This document shows, one piece after another, positions 1 through 9,690 of a stretch of 21,063 nucleotides of DNA. Position numbers and translations under genes: made by a program. The stretch covers positions 1 through 21,063 of the forward strand of contig LRSR01013306.1 of the NCBI GenBank assembly GCA_001579985.1, written 5' to 3'. This DNA comes from Hypsibius dujardini. Lineage: Eukaryota > Tardigrada > Eutardigrada > Parachela > Hypsibiidae. The stretch's first letter is position 1. Each line of letters begins with the position of its first letter. Under the pieces are notes generated by a model, which worked only from the letters and a program-made list of their open reading frames with translations, did no database searches and was not told the origin of the DNA.

Positions 1-179
1 AAATATTTAACTATAGTCCGTCATTACTACACCGATTGTTTATAATACGAATCTTCATATAGCATGATAACGTAATCTATGTGACAATGTGAGTACTTTG
101 CGGGAAAAATTGAACATTCAATTGTCTGAAAAATCGCTATGGTTCCACAAATGCATCACCAGTCTGATTATTTTTATAC
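1..179 (-). other. Start of intron 3 of the CASD1-like gene
   Basis: Sequence downstream of the exon 3 donor. A minus-strand TTTTCAG near 130 precedes about 30 open codons, but their translation does not resemble the next part of CASD1, so no exon 4 is called. Confidence 0.5.
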
Positions 180-621
180 CGCCGTGCAGCAGTATGGGTC
201 ATCAAAGTGGAACTGTTCCAAGAATCGCAAGCACGACTTTCTCTCCTGGAATTCGTGGTCCAATGAATTGCACATTCTGTTTGTGAGCAGCTGAATAGAA
301 TGATACTTAGATTCCCTGCCGAAATGCAACCCATCCGGCATGTCGTTTATTTTGCGACCAATTAACCAAGATGAGTACCAGTATTCCACCCTGCCAGTGG
401 GCATCGAAGACATCACTTCCGCAACCGCCTCATTCAAAAGGGCCAGTTTCACATTTGTCATGCTAACGTTGAAAACTCTGTTAACGCGTTTGAGCATTGT
501 TGTCTCATTAACGCTGCCGATTGGGAGCCAGATAACATCTGTTGTTGCTGACAACTCTGCGAGTAAAGGCAGAAGATCCTTAAATGCCCTGCAAAATGAT
601 GTCACGGTGAATACTATTTTT
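180..621 (-). CDS. CASD1: CASD1-like sialate O-acetyltransferase, exon 3 (DxxH motif)
   Basis: Third exon, residues 207-354, entered at an acceptor (ATTGCTACAG, minus strand) whose phase matches exon 2 exactly. It encodes a leucine-rich stretch (LLPLLAELSATTDVIW) like the LLEKLAKTSDVYW block of vertebrate CASD1, then an NEA helix, and finally MPDGLH. Asp303 and His306 complete the Ser-Asp-His triad with Ser96 (Asp270 and His273 in human CASD1, from memory). A CC pair near the exon end lines up with a conserved CC pair before the multi-pass membrane domain. The donor GTATAA lies at 179-178. The membrane domain is not in this window, so only the lumenal catalytic half of the gene is seen. All three triad residues are present and no frame break occurs, so the gene looks functional. 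Confidence 0.78.
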
Positions 622-1273
622 CTGTAGCAATAAAACAGATATGATCCATAAGCATTTCGAGTGGGAAAAATCCTCGAGCACCAACTATATAAAAAATTCG
701 CGCTGTCCTTTGTCTTACTGAAAGTTCAAATCGCCAGAAATAATCCTCAAATTCTAGACACTTACGTTTGGCTTGCGCCAGGTACTTCGAGGAGACAAAA
801 TAATAGCTGGATGTTGTGATGAAGTTCTTTTATCTTTTATCAGAATAATCTCAAAATTTAGTTTAGAACAATTTTTCATTCTGAAAATCAGGAAGAACGG
901 AAATGTTTTTGAAATCTGTCAAGAAATCACACACACTGAATTAAAAAATTGCATTTCTAATCAGAAGAATCTTATCCCAATGTTTTAATGGAATAAACTA
1001 AGAACTAGAAGAAGGCTTATTTAACTAAAAGATTCTTATGCGAAAATTAGAAGCTGTGAGTGAAAACAGGGAATTATTGAAGTTATTCTGTGGCGTTTGA
1101 GAGCCGTGACATGTGAAATTTAGTTTCCAAATTCTTATCAACTTCCTTTGAATTACTCAGAGCAGAGTCTAGCTGGCCTTATCTGAATATTTAAGTCATG
1201 CGCGCACTCGTTTGCTGATTCATTAGATCATAATACAATTCTATCCATCCTCATCCCGCAAAAAAAATCTTAC
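622..1273 (-). other. Intron 2 of the CASD1-like gene
   Basis: GT-AG intron in phase 2 between exons 2 and 3, AT-rich. No repeat or second gene is recognisable in it. Confidence 0.65.
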
Positions 1274-1681
1274 TGTTTATATTTAACGAGACAGCTATCC
1301 CATAACTTCGGCATCTGAACGCACAACCGCGCCTTCCACACACCAGCCCCGATAACCAAGACGTCGGGCGGACGTGATTTCCCATTGAGAGTCCTGTTCA
1401 CATAGCGGATAATAGAGTCCATTCCACTTGCGATGAACGGTGCCCATTCAAACTGAACGCGAACCCCGGCCAATGGCCAAACCTCTGTTCTCGGGGATTG
1501 ACCACCGTACCAAACTTGATCGACTTTGAGCTTTTTATTGGCAATGTTATCCGTGTCAGTTCCGGATATCTGATAAATGAACTCATCCCTTAATTGCCTG
1601 ATTCGGGAATCTCCAACAAAGGCCACCACTGGCGTCCTCCGCCATCTTGCAGCGAGGCCGTGCATGCAATGGACCGTTTCG
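1274..1681 (-). CDS. CASD1: CASD1-like sialate O-acetyltransferase, exon 2 (GDS nucleophile)
   Basis: Second exon, residues 71-206 plus two bases of 207. It opens after a good acceptor (TTGTTTCAG on the minus strand) and carries AFVGDSRIRQL, the hallmark block of the PC-esterase/CASD1 family. Ser96 of GDS is the predicted nucleophile that carries the acetyl group (Ser94 in human CASD1, from memory). Near its end DVLVIGAGVWK matches the family's V-I-V-x-G-A-x-W strand, and LVKYK corresponds to the SQYK segment. The exon ends at 1274 with donor GTAAGA in phase 2. Joining exon 1 to exon 2 keeps the frame and restores an Arg codon. The central part (about residues 105-165) is poorly conserved, as expected for this family. 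Introns on either side are 536 and 652 bp. Confidence 0.78.
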
Positions 1682-2217
1682 CTGAAACAAACAACATTAA
1701 ACAGTTAAGCTCCGTGACAACTAGGTATATTATAACGTTTCTAATGCAGAAATCCACTTTGCCTAAAAAGTGAATGATTTTAAGCTGATCACTGCTGAAT
1801 TTCTCCCCAGTCACGAATCATTCCACGGCGATACATCTCAACATCTTCTACGCTAGAGCAAACAATGCGCAAAATAAAATAAAAAAGGAAGAAAGCGCGA
1901 AATAAGTAAAACAAACTAATTTGAACACCGTGGTATTCTGTCAAGACTAATTTGGGCATCCTTAAATTCTGACAAATTTCGTATCCCTTTCGAGTTTCGG
2001 AGCCTCGTCCTCATGCTCTTCATGTCTCGCTTTACCTTATTCCCTCACAACCAAAGTTTAACAAGTTTCTTGCTCTAAATGTTGAGACCAGAAAGCCGAA
2101 TATGGAAGACGCGGATTAAAGTTCTGGTAATTCAGATTAGCGGTGTAATAATGAACTCGTTTTTATCCGGTGCAATGTTAGCTAAAACCCGTATATATAT
2201 ACTTCAGTGATCGATAC
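1682..2217 (-). other. Intron 1 of the CASD1-like gene
   Basis: GT-AG intron in phase 2 between exons 1 and 2. A short open stretch around 1786-1860 (minus strand) follows a CTCTAG acceptor-like site, but no donor keeps the frame into exon 2, so it is not called as an exon. Confidence 0.65.
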
Positions 2218-2429
2218 CGTATCCTGCATCCTTTTGGTCGAAAGATTTGACGAGAGGTATGCAGGTCAAACTCAAAAGTACCTCTGTCAAAAATGGCTGA
2301 ACAAGTGTCTTCAACCGAACTGGGCAGGCATAATATCCAGGTGTCCGTAAATTGTTCTAAAAAGCCGATCAGAATAATTAAAAGCAAAAGCACAGTGATA
2401 ATCCTAAATAATCGGGCACCAAACTCCAT
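2218..2429 (-). CDS. CASD1: CASD1-like sialate O-acetyltransferase, exon 1 (start codon)
   Basis: First coding exon of a CASD1-type N-acetylneuraminate O-acetyltransferase, a Golgi membrane enzyme that in vertebrates uses acetyl-CoA to acetylate CMP-sialic acid. It encodes residues 1-70 plus two bases of codon 71. Residues 9-27 are a strongly hydrophobic helix (the run VLLLLIILIG), fitting the N-terminal signal anchor of the family. After it, a segment with Cys43, an RGTF stretch and FRPKGC resembles the family's conserved Cys / GRF / WQP-x-x-C region just before the catalytic domain. The start is the ATG at 2427-2429. The exon ends at 2218, where minus-strand GTATCG gives a donor in phase 2; the phase fits the acceptor before exon 2. 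Symbol assigned by similarity; the transcript is not proven. Confidence 0.72.
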
Positions 2430-2989
2430 CTCCGCAAGCCAGCCGATTCCACAAACTAATCTGGAGTTGATCTGCAGAAGATGAACTTTTTTAAGTTTCC
2501 GGTTTCAGCATTGGAAAGCTAGGAATTCGTCGTGAATTACAACAATTTTCTATATGTTATCGCGGAGTCTGTGAAACTTTGTTCATGTATAACCGGAAGC
2601 AATATTTTCATTGCACCATCGCTGACTTGTCAATCTGTTTGGTTGACTTAGCTTGAAAAGGCATTGCTTAACCACGATTTGTCAAAAGGGTTGAATTGTC
2701 AAAGAATAACGCTAGTAAATAAATTATCACAAGAACGATTGAAGCGTAACGTAGTCTTTGCAAGATTTTGCATATTTTCAGGGGCACAAGCTCCACCAAC
2801 ACTCATTATTCAATATTCTGTCAAGAGGATCGAACGAGGTACAAAATTGTAGATCAGCTGAAATGATATCCTGAGGAAATGTTTAAAAAGATGTCATTTT
2901 CAGATTTGTTTCGCCTCATTTCGTGTTTGGGTTGCTGTTATCACTTAAGCGCTAAATATAGGCTAGGACTTGGCTAAATTTGCCATTAA
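2430..2989. other. 5' flank of the CASD1-like gene
   Basis: Region upstream of the start codon, expected to hold the promoter and untranslated exon sequence. I see no core promoter motif, repeat or coding signal that I can defend. Confidence 0.4.
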
Positions 2990-3145
2990 AATTTCGATCA
3001 AGATTTAGGATTGGTAGAAATACCGGGTGGAAACTTAATCATGAACGATTTCTTAAACAGATCCAACCCCACGACACAAATCCATCTAAACCTGAACCAG
3101 CCAAAAGATGGAGAATTTACTACTCTACAAAATAGACCAAAATAA
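2990..3145 (+). CDS. Unassigned short open stretch, possible exon or gene relic
   Basis: Fifty-one open codons between in-frame stops at 2987 and 3143. The composition looks protein-like (rich in Asn, Asp, Gln, Leu and Pro, with segments such as VEIPGGN and QPKDGEFTTL) rather than the Lys/Phe/Ile bias of random AT-rich frames nearby. There is one internal ATG, at about 3041. No domain is recognised. It could be an exon of an unseen gene, a transposon relic or chance; its splice sites are not obvious and no neighbour supports it. Confidence 0.2.
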   Translation, partial: NFDQDLGLVEIPGGNLIMNDFLNRSNPTTQIHLNLNQPKDGEFTTLQNRPK

Positions 3146-3699
3146 CATTTTCCAATCCAACAATCGATCGTGTGGTGAAGCACCGAACTCTGTGATGACC
3201 AGAAAATAGCCACGTCTCCGATTGCTTTTGTGATTAAATGCGCATTACTTCATCAATCACTTTTCCAGCTTTTTGTAATTCCCGCTCAAATGTAAATCTG
3301 CCATTTCTTAAACTACACCATGATCGTGTTCAGTTCTTTTCAGCTTTTACGATTGCTGTCAATTGTACGTATCCCTCGTCTTGGTTGCATCAACCGTTTT
3401 TAGGACTGGTCTAAAAGAAATCACGTTTTATAAACTGGTCGCCCTAAAACTCCTTTTTTCTGAACACTGAAATTTCGAAAAACACAAGGGGCATAAGGCA
3501 AAAAGTATTTGCATGAATATTTAATCCGGTATGGTTTACTGTCCTGTAACGGACTCGTTTTATGATAAAATACACATAATAAATGGATGTGTGCGTCTGG
3601 CTTGACACAAAAGGGCGGTCAGAAAGATGATTTGGTCTACAGTATACGTTTCAAACGAGGAAGCTGCTAGACGAAAGCTGATAGATGCTACTCGATCAA
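3146..3699. other. No recognisable feature
   Basis: AT-rich sequence with stops in all frames. No repeat or coding signal identified. Confidence 0.4.
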
Positions 3700-4255
3700 A
3701 GGACAAGCCGAGGGACTGTCGGAGGTGGACGGAATTGAGTGGGTGGACGCATGGACGCAAGGATAGACGAACGAGCAAACGCCTAAATTGAAAGCCAAAA
3801 GACGAATAAACGAGCCGAGAAGGGACGGATGAAAGAGCGGGAGAATGAATGAAAGGACAAACGGATGGAATTAAACAGGAATGGGCGGACCGGTAGACAG
3901 ACGGACGAGCGGATGGGTGGATTAATGAACAGACTCACGGCTAGACGGAGAGTCGAACCGAATGTCGCAAGGATAAAGGGGCGGTTGGACGGATGGACCA
4001 ACGAATGGCCAGACCGATAGACCGACAGACAGACAACGAACCGACAGACGAAACAACAAAAGAACGGATGAACGGACAGAAGATTTGCAAACACCAATAG
4101 GAAATTAAGGATCGACGGATGGAAGCACGGATAAGTGATAGGTTACATGACAATTTCACATAAATTGAGCGAGACATGGGCGGCAGATGTTCACAGGGAC
4201 GGTCGCAGGGACGGAGGAGCAGACACTGGTTGGAACCATGGGCGCACTATGGAGA
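3700..4255. repeat. Degenerate tetranucleotide satellite (GGAC/ACGG-like)
   Basis: About 550 bp dominated on the plus strand by 4-bp-period variants of GGAC, ACGG, GATG and GACA. The strand is purine-rich throughout. It explains the open frames on the minus strand here (runs of Arg, Ser, Phe and Val), which are translations of a decayed microsatellite, not genes. Confidence 0.75.
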
Positions 4256-5119
4256 CACGAACGGACTTTCAGTCTACGGAAAAATGTGTTTTCCTTGCGA
4301 ACTATCTACAAATAAACTTCTTTATGGAACATCTTCCCAAAGCATGGTTCGCCCAAAAAAACGCTTACTTATCTTCGTTATTTCCCATCGATGTTTATCG
4401 TAATTCTTTATTAGAGAATATAACGTGCCCCCCCCGGTCTCACTTGAAGACTAGCTCAAACGGTCTAAGAATTACTCACATGTGGACTCGAGAACTTGTT
4501 CACCAACATTTTTCTTAGTAAAAGAACTGAAAAAAAACATTCACCAAAATGTGACTTCCCTCCCCCTCCCCTCTCCCGGGGTACAAATTTATTTTATGCC
4601 ATACTCGAACTAAGCTCCTAATTAAATGGCATAAAAATTGAATATTTTAGCTAATCTATATATTTCCAGTTACCCACTGCTGTATTTAAGAATCGGCGAC
4701 TCTTGATAAATTGGAAACTCACATTTTCGCGTATTTGTGATCTGACAAAAATGTCATTTTGTTGTCCTCATTTTTTTGGCTTAACCTTAACCTGATATGG
4801 AAGGTTTATACACCCAAAACGTCGATACTTATCAGTCTTTAGTCTGGCTTATCTATCTACATATATTTTTAAACATTTTTAATAGCGGAATTCAAAACTG
4901 GACGGCCGTACTATTTCAAGGGCATTGCAAAAACGTTTGTAACAGCAAGTTTATAGCATAACTCAAAGGCTGACCGAATATTATTGAAGATGATTTTCAA
5001 TAGACATACAATAAACATAAAAAAACGAACAGATTTTCATTATTAGACGCTTCAGGCTGAAAATCAGATTGCGGAAGAACGGCAGCTTGAGTGGACGGTG
5101 GCATATTTGATAAAGAGTA
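4256..5119. other. Mostly featureless; possible foldback-end fragment near 4400-4455
   Basis: AT-rich. Around 4400-4455 the sequence TTAGAGAATAT, followed by a C-run, CGGT and TTGAAGA, resembles the subterminal part of the foldback element at 18325-19463 (TTTAGAGAATATGAC, C-run, CGGTTCC, TTCAAGA). The match is short and imperfect. Confidence 0.25.
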
Positions 5120-5445
5120 CATGCCATTATTCCATTGGTGCAGCAGGAGAATGGTTGTATTTTTGCTCTAAAAATGTAGCCTATGGAGATTATTGTATTA
5201 TTAGACTGCTGCAGCAGGAGGATGGTTGTGCCGTTGGGCCTTGCAGCAACCTGTCACTTTTGATTCATTCATTATTCCATCGAACAGAAGACCGCAAAAC
5301 GATCTACAAGTACAATTTTTGTTTTATTATTACACCGCTAAATATATGTGGCCTAGGTCAACTAGAGACAAATGTCATTAACTGCTCCATTATTCCACCG
5401 TTTGAGTAGGAAACGGCTGTGGCAACATACCAGCTAGTGATTTAT
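5120..5445 (+). repeat. Degenerate direct repeats (CCATTATTCCA / CAGCAGGAGRATGGTTGT)
   Basis: CCATTATTCCA occurs near 5124 and 5391, with a shorter CATTATTCCA near 5270. CAGCAGGAGAATGGTTGT near 5141 recurs as CAGCAGGAGGATGGTTGT near 5212. The spacing is irregular. The 103-codon open frame across this block (5098-5409) lacks an ATG at its proposed start and shows no known domain, so I treat it as repeat-derived. Confidence 0.4.
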
Positions 5446-6240
5446 GCGCGACTTATTCTATTATTCTACAAACATCACAACTAGCCTAAAATTTTAAAGG
5501 GCTTGTGCCAAAACTTGCCAGTGGGCTTCAGGTTTTTTAAGGTTTTAAAAACGTAACTAAAAAGCGTCAAAGTGTATAAGCCACAAATTTATGTATGGAA
5601 ATGTTTTATTGTTATTGATACGGAGGAGTACTTTCTTTTTTCCGAAAAAGTCAGAAAACCCAGCTTATACTGGATAACTAAAAGGATGAGAACAATCACA
5701 TTTCTTAATTTTTTGAATTATTTCTTTGCCAGAAGAAAGACTGAATTGGTAGATAATTTGACACCAGTAAGCACTGTATTAAAATTTGCCGGTGCCTTTA
5801 AACTCTGGCAGTCGCCGGCATACATTAAGTGAATTGATCTTGATAAAAAAAAGGGAAATAGGAAAAATAATCAACTTCATAGTGCACAATATCAAGAAAG
5901 TAGTACAGTACACAAGTGGCCTCAATACTGTGAGGCAGAATTAAAACTGCTCTTAAAATAGAAAGCACAAATATATGATTCGAGTTTGAGCTAAGCACCG
6001 ATTAGCTTGGCCACTGGCCATGTGACGACAAGTGGTACAGTTGTACAAGTAATTCTCATTCGAGAGCGTGCGGAGGCCTCGACTATTTAGCGAAAAATTT
6101 CCCAGTCCAGCGTCGTTTTTGCTTTCTTTTACCCCACCCCTATCTCTCCCTATGAGATATACAAAATTTGAGCGGCATTGCCACTTTACCCACATTTTTT
6201 TCATTTATAAAATTTTAATCATCCGTTTAGTTTTGCTGCA
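5446..6240. other. No recognisable feature
   Basis: AT-rich sequence. One open frame at 5572-5832 would start at GTG and has a Lys/Phe/Ile-biased translation typical of AT-rich noncoding DNA. Confidence 0.4.
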
Positions 6241-6273
6241 TTGGATGCTCAAACATTTTCCAAAAAATAGAAA

Positions 6274-6470
6274 TTCTAATTTTAAATTTAAATTTAAATT
6301 TCTTAAGTACAAAAATGATAATTCAAGCATCAAAATCCCTCTTTTGGCATTTTTAACAATCAGTAGATGGTTCAAAGTGTCATGTTTTATTGCTTGATTG
6401 TTTGATTAAACCAAATTTGATTTGTTTAATCAATCAAAGTCTTATAACATTGCATGATCTGGCTAGTCGT
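6274..6470. repeat. AAATTT run and small inverted repeat
   Basis: A short (AAATTT)n run lies near 6280-6300. It is followed by an inverted repeat centred near 6415 (TGATTGTTTGATTAAAC facing GTTTAATCAATCA). The 17-mer TGCTTGATTGTTTGATT at 6391 also occurs in both arms of the foldback element at 14471-14708, suggesting a shared core or a fragment of the same family. Confidence 0.35.
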
Positions 6471-6870
6471 AATTTTTTTAAATTCAATCCCAGTGCCTAC
6501 TCGCATAATTATTTTAGAATATTTCCCTAAATCACCGACTGACGCTTCTTATTATTTAAAAAACAATAGCTGTTGAAATGTGTGAATAAGAGTAGTGAAA
6601 AAAAATAAAATTAGTTTTGTTAGAGCATAAATCAAACAACCAATGGTTGAGTCGAATGAGAAACTCCGTGGAGCCATTGGGGAACTTTCGAATTTTTTCT
6701 CGCTCAGATCACAGCTCGTTTGCAGATTAAATTATATGCTAAAATCTTTGAAGTATTGTTTCTGCAAGAAACTGCACTATTTGCAAAAAACATTTCAGGA
6801 GATCGGAGTGTCGGCTACTGTTCTGGTTCCCTGTTAGTAGTACCCCCGATTATCGTTACAACTGCGAAAT
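6471..6870. other. No recognisable feature
   Basis: AT-rich sequence with no coding or repeat signal I can support. Confidence 0.4.
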
Positions 6871-6875
6871 GTAGT

Positions 6876-7020
6876 GAACACCGTCAAAATAACTCCTCTT
6901 GAAACCCGTTAATGGCCAGCCGTTTAAAAAATTTAAGTTTTAGTGGTCACCCGTCTAAAACCATTAGGTCACCGGTCTCAAAAATTGTAATACCTACTGG
7001 TTACCGTCAAAAACATAAAA
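6876..7020 (+). repeat. Diverged tandem repeat with CACCGTCAAAA core
   Basis: Variants of (C)ACC(N)GTC(T)(C)AAAA recur about every 30-45 bp (near 6878, 6948, 6970 and 7003), often preceded by GGT. The array is too diverged to define a unit length exactly. Confidence 0.35.
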
Positions 7021-7227
7021 AGTCTTAGTCGCTCACCTATTTCCTAACATTGGTTTCCGGTTTGCTACTTTGAGCACCGAATGTTCACTTAGGTTACTCT
7101 CTGGTTACGATGAATTCCGAGTGGTTCTTCTGCGGGCGCTCGTTAAAGTTTTCGATGATTTTAAGTAGCCGATATGGCTAAATTATCAACCAAAGATTTC
7201 TGAAAATATATTTTAGTTAATTTATGT

Positions 7228-7540
7228 CTGGGGTATGCCGTTTGCCGGGTAAACCAGTTATGCCGGATATACCAGGCAAACGCTATGGGTTGAATCGGTG
7301 AGGTGGCGGAGGGCGCCACAAGTGTAAATTTAATGAGTGTTGTTTACAATTTACTCTTGTGGCGCCCTCCCCCACTCCACCGATTCAACTCATGTACCGA
7401 TTCAACCCATAGAGTTTGCCTGGTACCGTTTATGCCGTTAAAGTTACTTATGCCGGTTATGCCGTTTATGCCGGGTATGCCTCGTATGCCGTTTATACCG
7501 ATTATGCCGGTTATTCCGGGTTTGCCAGGTATACCGTACT
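7228..7540 (+). repeat. 9-bp minisatellite TATGCCGNT, plus-strand orientation, with embedded foldback
   Basis: Nine-bp units (TATGCCGGT, TATGCCGTT, TATGCCGGG, TATACCGAT) run head to tail at about 7430-7535, with further units at 7228-7280. Between them sits a foldback (listed separately). Because 9 is a multiple of 3, the array gives an open frame with a Met-Pro-x repeat; this is a by-product of the repeat. Confidence 0.75.
7270..7425. mobile_element. 155-bp foldback inside the 9-bp minisatellite
   Basis: Left arm 7270-7330 pairs with right arm 7348-7425 around a loop of about 17 nt. Paired blocks include ACCAGGCAAAC, TATGGGTTGAATCGGT and GGAGGGCGCCACAAG with their reverse complements. The right arm carries an extra copy of CCGATTCAAC, so the arms differ by an internal duplication. 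It could be a small foldback transposon or a hairpin produced within the satellite; no coding capacity. Confidence 0.6.
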
Positions 7541-7567
7541 CGCTAGTAATCGCTAGTACTAGCGAGT
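7538..7567. repeat. Perfect 11-bp inverted repeat
   Basis: ACTCGCTAGTA (7538-7548) and TACTAGCGAGT (7557-7567) are perfect reverse complements with an 8-nt loop. It sits exactly at the end of the plus-orientation 9-bp array. Confidence 0.6.
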
Positions 7568-7737
7568 TTTAGAACAAGGGCATTGAAGAGTCGCAGTGTA
7601 TTCGTCTACTTGGCATATAGGCATAATTGGTATTAAGGGCATAAGTCTGTCCAAAATGCAATGCCCGATTGCCGATGGCGTGCAATGCTAATGAGTTCGG
7701 GATGGTCAGCATATCATACGATAAATTGTATCCGGGC

Positions 7738-7875
7738 ACCGCTGGCATAATCGAAATGATCGGCATAACTGGCATAGCCGGCATAAACAGCACAAGCAAA
7801 TAGCCGGTGTGCCTGGTATAAACGGCATTATCGAAATAGCGGGCATAAACAGCATAGCTGGCATAATTACATAAA
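7738..7875 (-). repeat. 9-bp minisatellite in inverted orientation (GGCATAAAC)
   Basis: Units such as GGCATAACT, GGCATAGCC and GGCATAAAC are reverse complements of the 7430-7535 array, about 200 bp away. The minus-strand open frames here (Met-Pro-x repeats) come from the array. Confidence 0.65.
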
Positions 7876-8605
7876 GGGAATTAACTGCATGATAAACGGC
7901 TTCTTTGACCATTAGTCTAATTGTCATGTTATTTCTTCCTCTTACAAAAATGCCTGATTTCATAACTGTAAAATGTAAAACAAATGGCACAACTATCGTC
8001 TGAATAAAAACAATTTGAAAAAAAAAGATGCTACAGAATTTGGAAAAAAGAGGGCCGAAGAGCCCAAAAAATGCCGAAAACTATTCTTCCAGGTAATATT
8101 TGCAGAGTTTTTTATCGTCAACATTTACATGATAAAAACTTTTTAGAAGAAAATCAGCTTAAACGATAAAATTTGAAAAAGATTCGCATCCTTAGTTAGG
8201 AATACACGCCAAAAAAATAGTTTAAATAGATAAAAATTTTTGAAAGTGTTCAGCCAAGTTTCCAATGCAGGTTTTCAACTCAGGCTTGCAATGTTGTTTG
8301 AACATATGAGGGAAAATGCCTACTGAAACGAATAGATAGCAGAGAGTTTAGTGGGGTGAATGTTTGAAACTTGCGTAGGACTATAACCTCTCGTAGTGTA
8401 AAAAAAGGTGACGTCGTAGCATTTAGGCGCTTTCCATTCCTACTGATCCCGACACATATAGTCTCGAAAAATATTTATTGCTCCAGCCTTCTAGCCATTC
8501 TGAATTTTTTTGTTATCAATTTTTTGAAAAAAAAAATCCAAAATTTGTGTTTTTTGAATTTTCCTGTCTCCAAGATTTTGCATCTTTGACCTTTGAGAGA
8601 AGGCG
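7876..8605. other. No recognisable feature
   Basis: Very AT-rich with long A and T runs. No gene or repeat identified. Confidence 0.4.
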
Positions 8606-8872
8606 ATGTATACAACAAGTAAAGGTAAAAGGATTCCAGTCTCAACACAAGCAGCATCCAGCCTGGACGCAAGTAGCATTACCAGCTCAGAGAATGCGGG
8701 AGGCCTATGGTGTTAGTATCAGTCCGCGCGTCTCTGGCCTAGCACAAAATTACAGCGGACCAACAGTAAACGGACTTCCAGTGATCCGAGTTCCCCGGGG
8801 AAGGACGGAGCGACAATTGATAGCTACAATCTCAACAAGAGGCTCGTTTTGGCAATACGAGGGGCATTTTGA
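8606..8872 (+). pseudogene. Possible Mutator-like transposase fragment (N-terminal part)
   Basis: The frame starting at ATG 8606 is protein-like up to TGA 8870 apart from one TAG at 8714. It has a Ser/Thr-rich linker and ends in SYNLNKRLVLAIRG. That ending resembles the YDINRRxVLAMRxIG block that precedes the catalytic region of Mutator-like (MULE) transposases common in invertebrates. A MULE core fragment on the same strand lies downstream at 10189-10576, and the mariner relic lies between. An alternative overlapping frame (8478-8918) is longer but begins in a poly-Phe/Lys stretch and is less protein-like. The assignment is by motif memory and is tentative. Confidence 0.35.
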
Positions 8873-8936
8873 AATTATTGCAAGTAAAATTTCCACAAAT
8901 TCAGCTTTGACTTTTTAATCGGTATTTCACTGAAAT

Positions 8937-9690
8937 TTCTCAATTAATTCACCGTCACAATGGATGCACTTCTACGATCGGACCAGCCACTGCTGGAACA
9001 CAAACAGAAAGACGTTCTTGAAGAGGTCTTGTAGGCCACGTGAAACCGCGCCATTGAGCAAACTTTGATTCAAAACCTTTTGTCCTTTGAACACCTCTTT
9101 CAGCTTCGGAAAAAAAATTCCCTCTGAAGGTGCCAAATCTAGACTATACGGTAGATGCAAAAGAATAGCCAGTTTATGCTTGCTGAGAAAGGTCTTGACC
9201 AGTGCAAACGTGTGGCACGACACGTTGTCCGGCAAACGGAAAGTATACAATCGAGCAATCAATCAAATGCAGAGCCGAAAAACAGTCGCGCACATAAAGC
9301 ACACCCCCTGCAAAGCTAGATCGTCTTCGGCCTATTTAATAATATTTTTCAAATACATAATGCTGGCAATAGTCAAATTTACACAAAAGCAAAAAAGTTT
9401 GGGACAATGGCGCGCTTTACCAACCTACAACACGTAGATTCCTCGGGTTCCTAAATTCGGGCGCTTCTTCCACAGCTTTTGAACCATCTTTTGCAGACAT
9501 TTTCGAACATGAAAAGGGAACACATCTGTATGAGAAACCCGTTTTGCACAAAGCTTTCTGAATCTCAGTTTGGTGCAGAATAATATCCAGAGCAGCAAAG
9601 TTGATGCTGATTTCAACCTGAATCTCCTCCTTGGTAGTACGGGGATTCTCGCTGATGTAGCGATCAACGGCTCCGGTACTCTAAGGGGTC
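8937..9690 (-). pseudogene. Dead mariner-family transposase
   Basis: Degenerate Tc1/mariner-superfamily transposase in several frames. The C-terminal part (8972-9262) contains PDNVSCHT, LSKHK, LPYSLDLAPSE and FFPKLKEVFKGQ, which align with the mariner HDNAxxHT ... PPYSPDLAPxD ... FPKLKxxLKG blocks. The spacing from the second catalytic Asp is 34 residues, as in DD34D, but the third acid is Glu. A TAG follows, then KCIHCDGELIE, the usual C-terminal end. Upstream (about 9430-9680) another frame reads DRYISENPRTTKEEI and KALCKTGFSYRC, like the helix-turn-helix region. Stops and frameshifts make it inactive. Terminal inverted repeats were not found with confidence. Confidence 0.75.

Noticed and set aside
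1786-1862. Possible extra exon in intron 1 (minus strand, after CTCTAG)
   Set aside because: No GT donor keeps the phase into exon 2, while exon 1 to exon 2 joins in phase without it.
3783-4177. Overlapping minus-strand frames of 104 and 78 codons
   Set aside because: Translations of a 4-bp-period satellite; no domain and strongly biased composition.
5098-5409. 103-codon open frame as a gene
   Set aside because: Its first codon is GTG, it spans direct repeats, and no domain is visible.
6876-7020. CRISPR-like spaced repeats
   Set aside because: Repeats are short, diverged and unevenly spaced in a eukaryotic context; other arrays are simple satellites.
7303-7572. Met-Pro-x repeat protein
   Set aside because: Created by the 9-bp minisatellite and the foldback arms; similar frames occur on the opposite strand at the inverted array.
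8478-8918. 146-codon plus-strand open frame as a gene
   Set aside because: It begins in a poly-Phe/Lys tract; the overlapping frame from 8606 is more protein-like and fits a MULE block.
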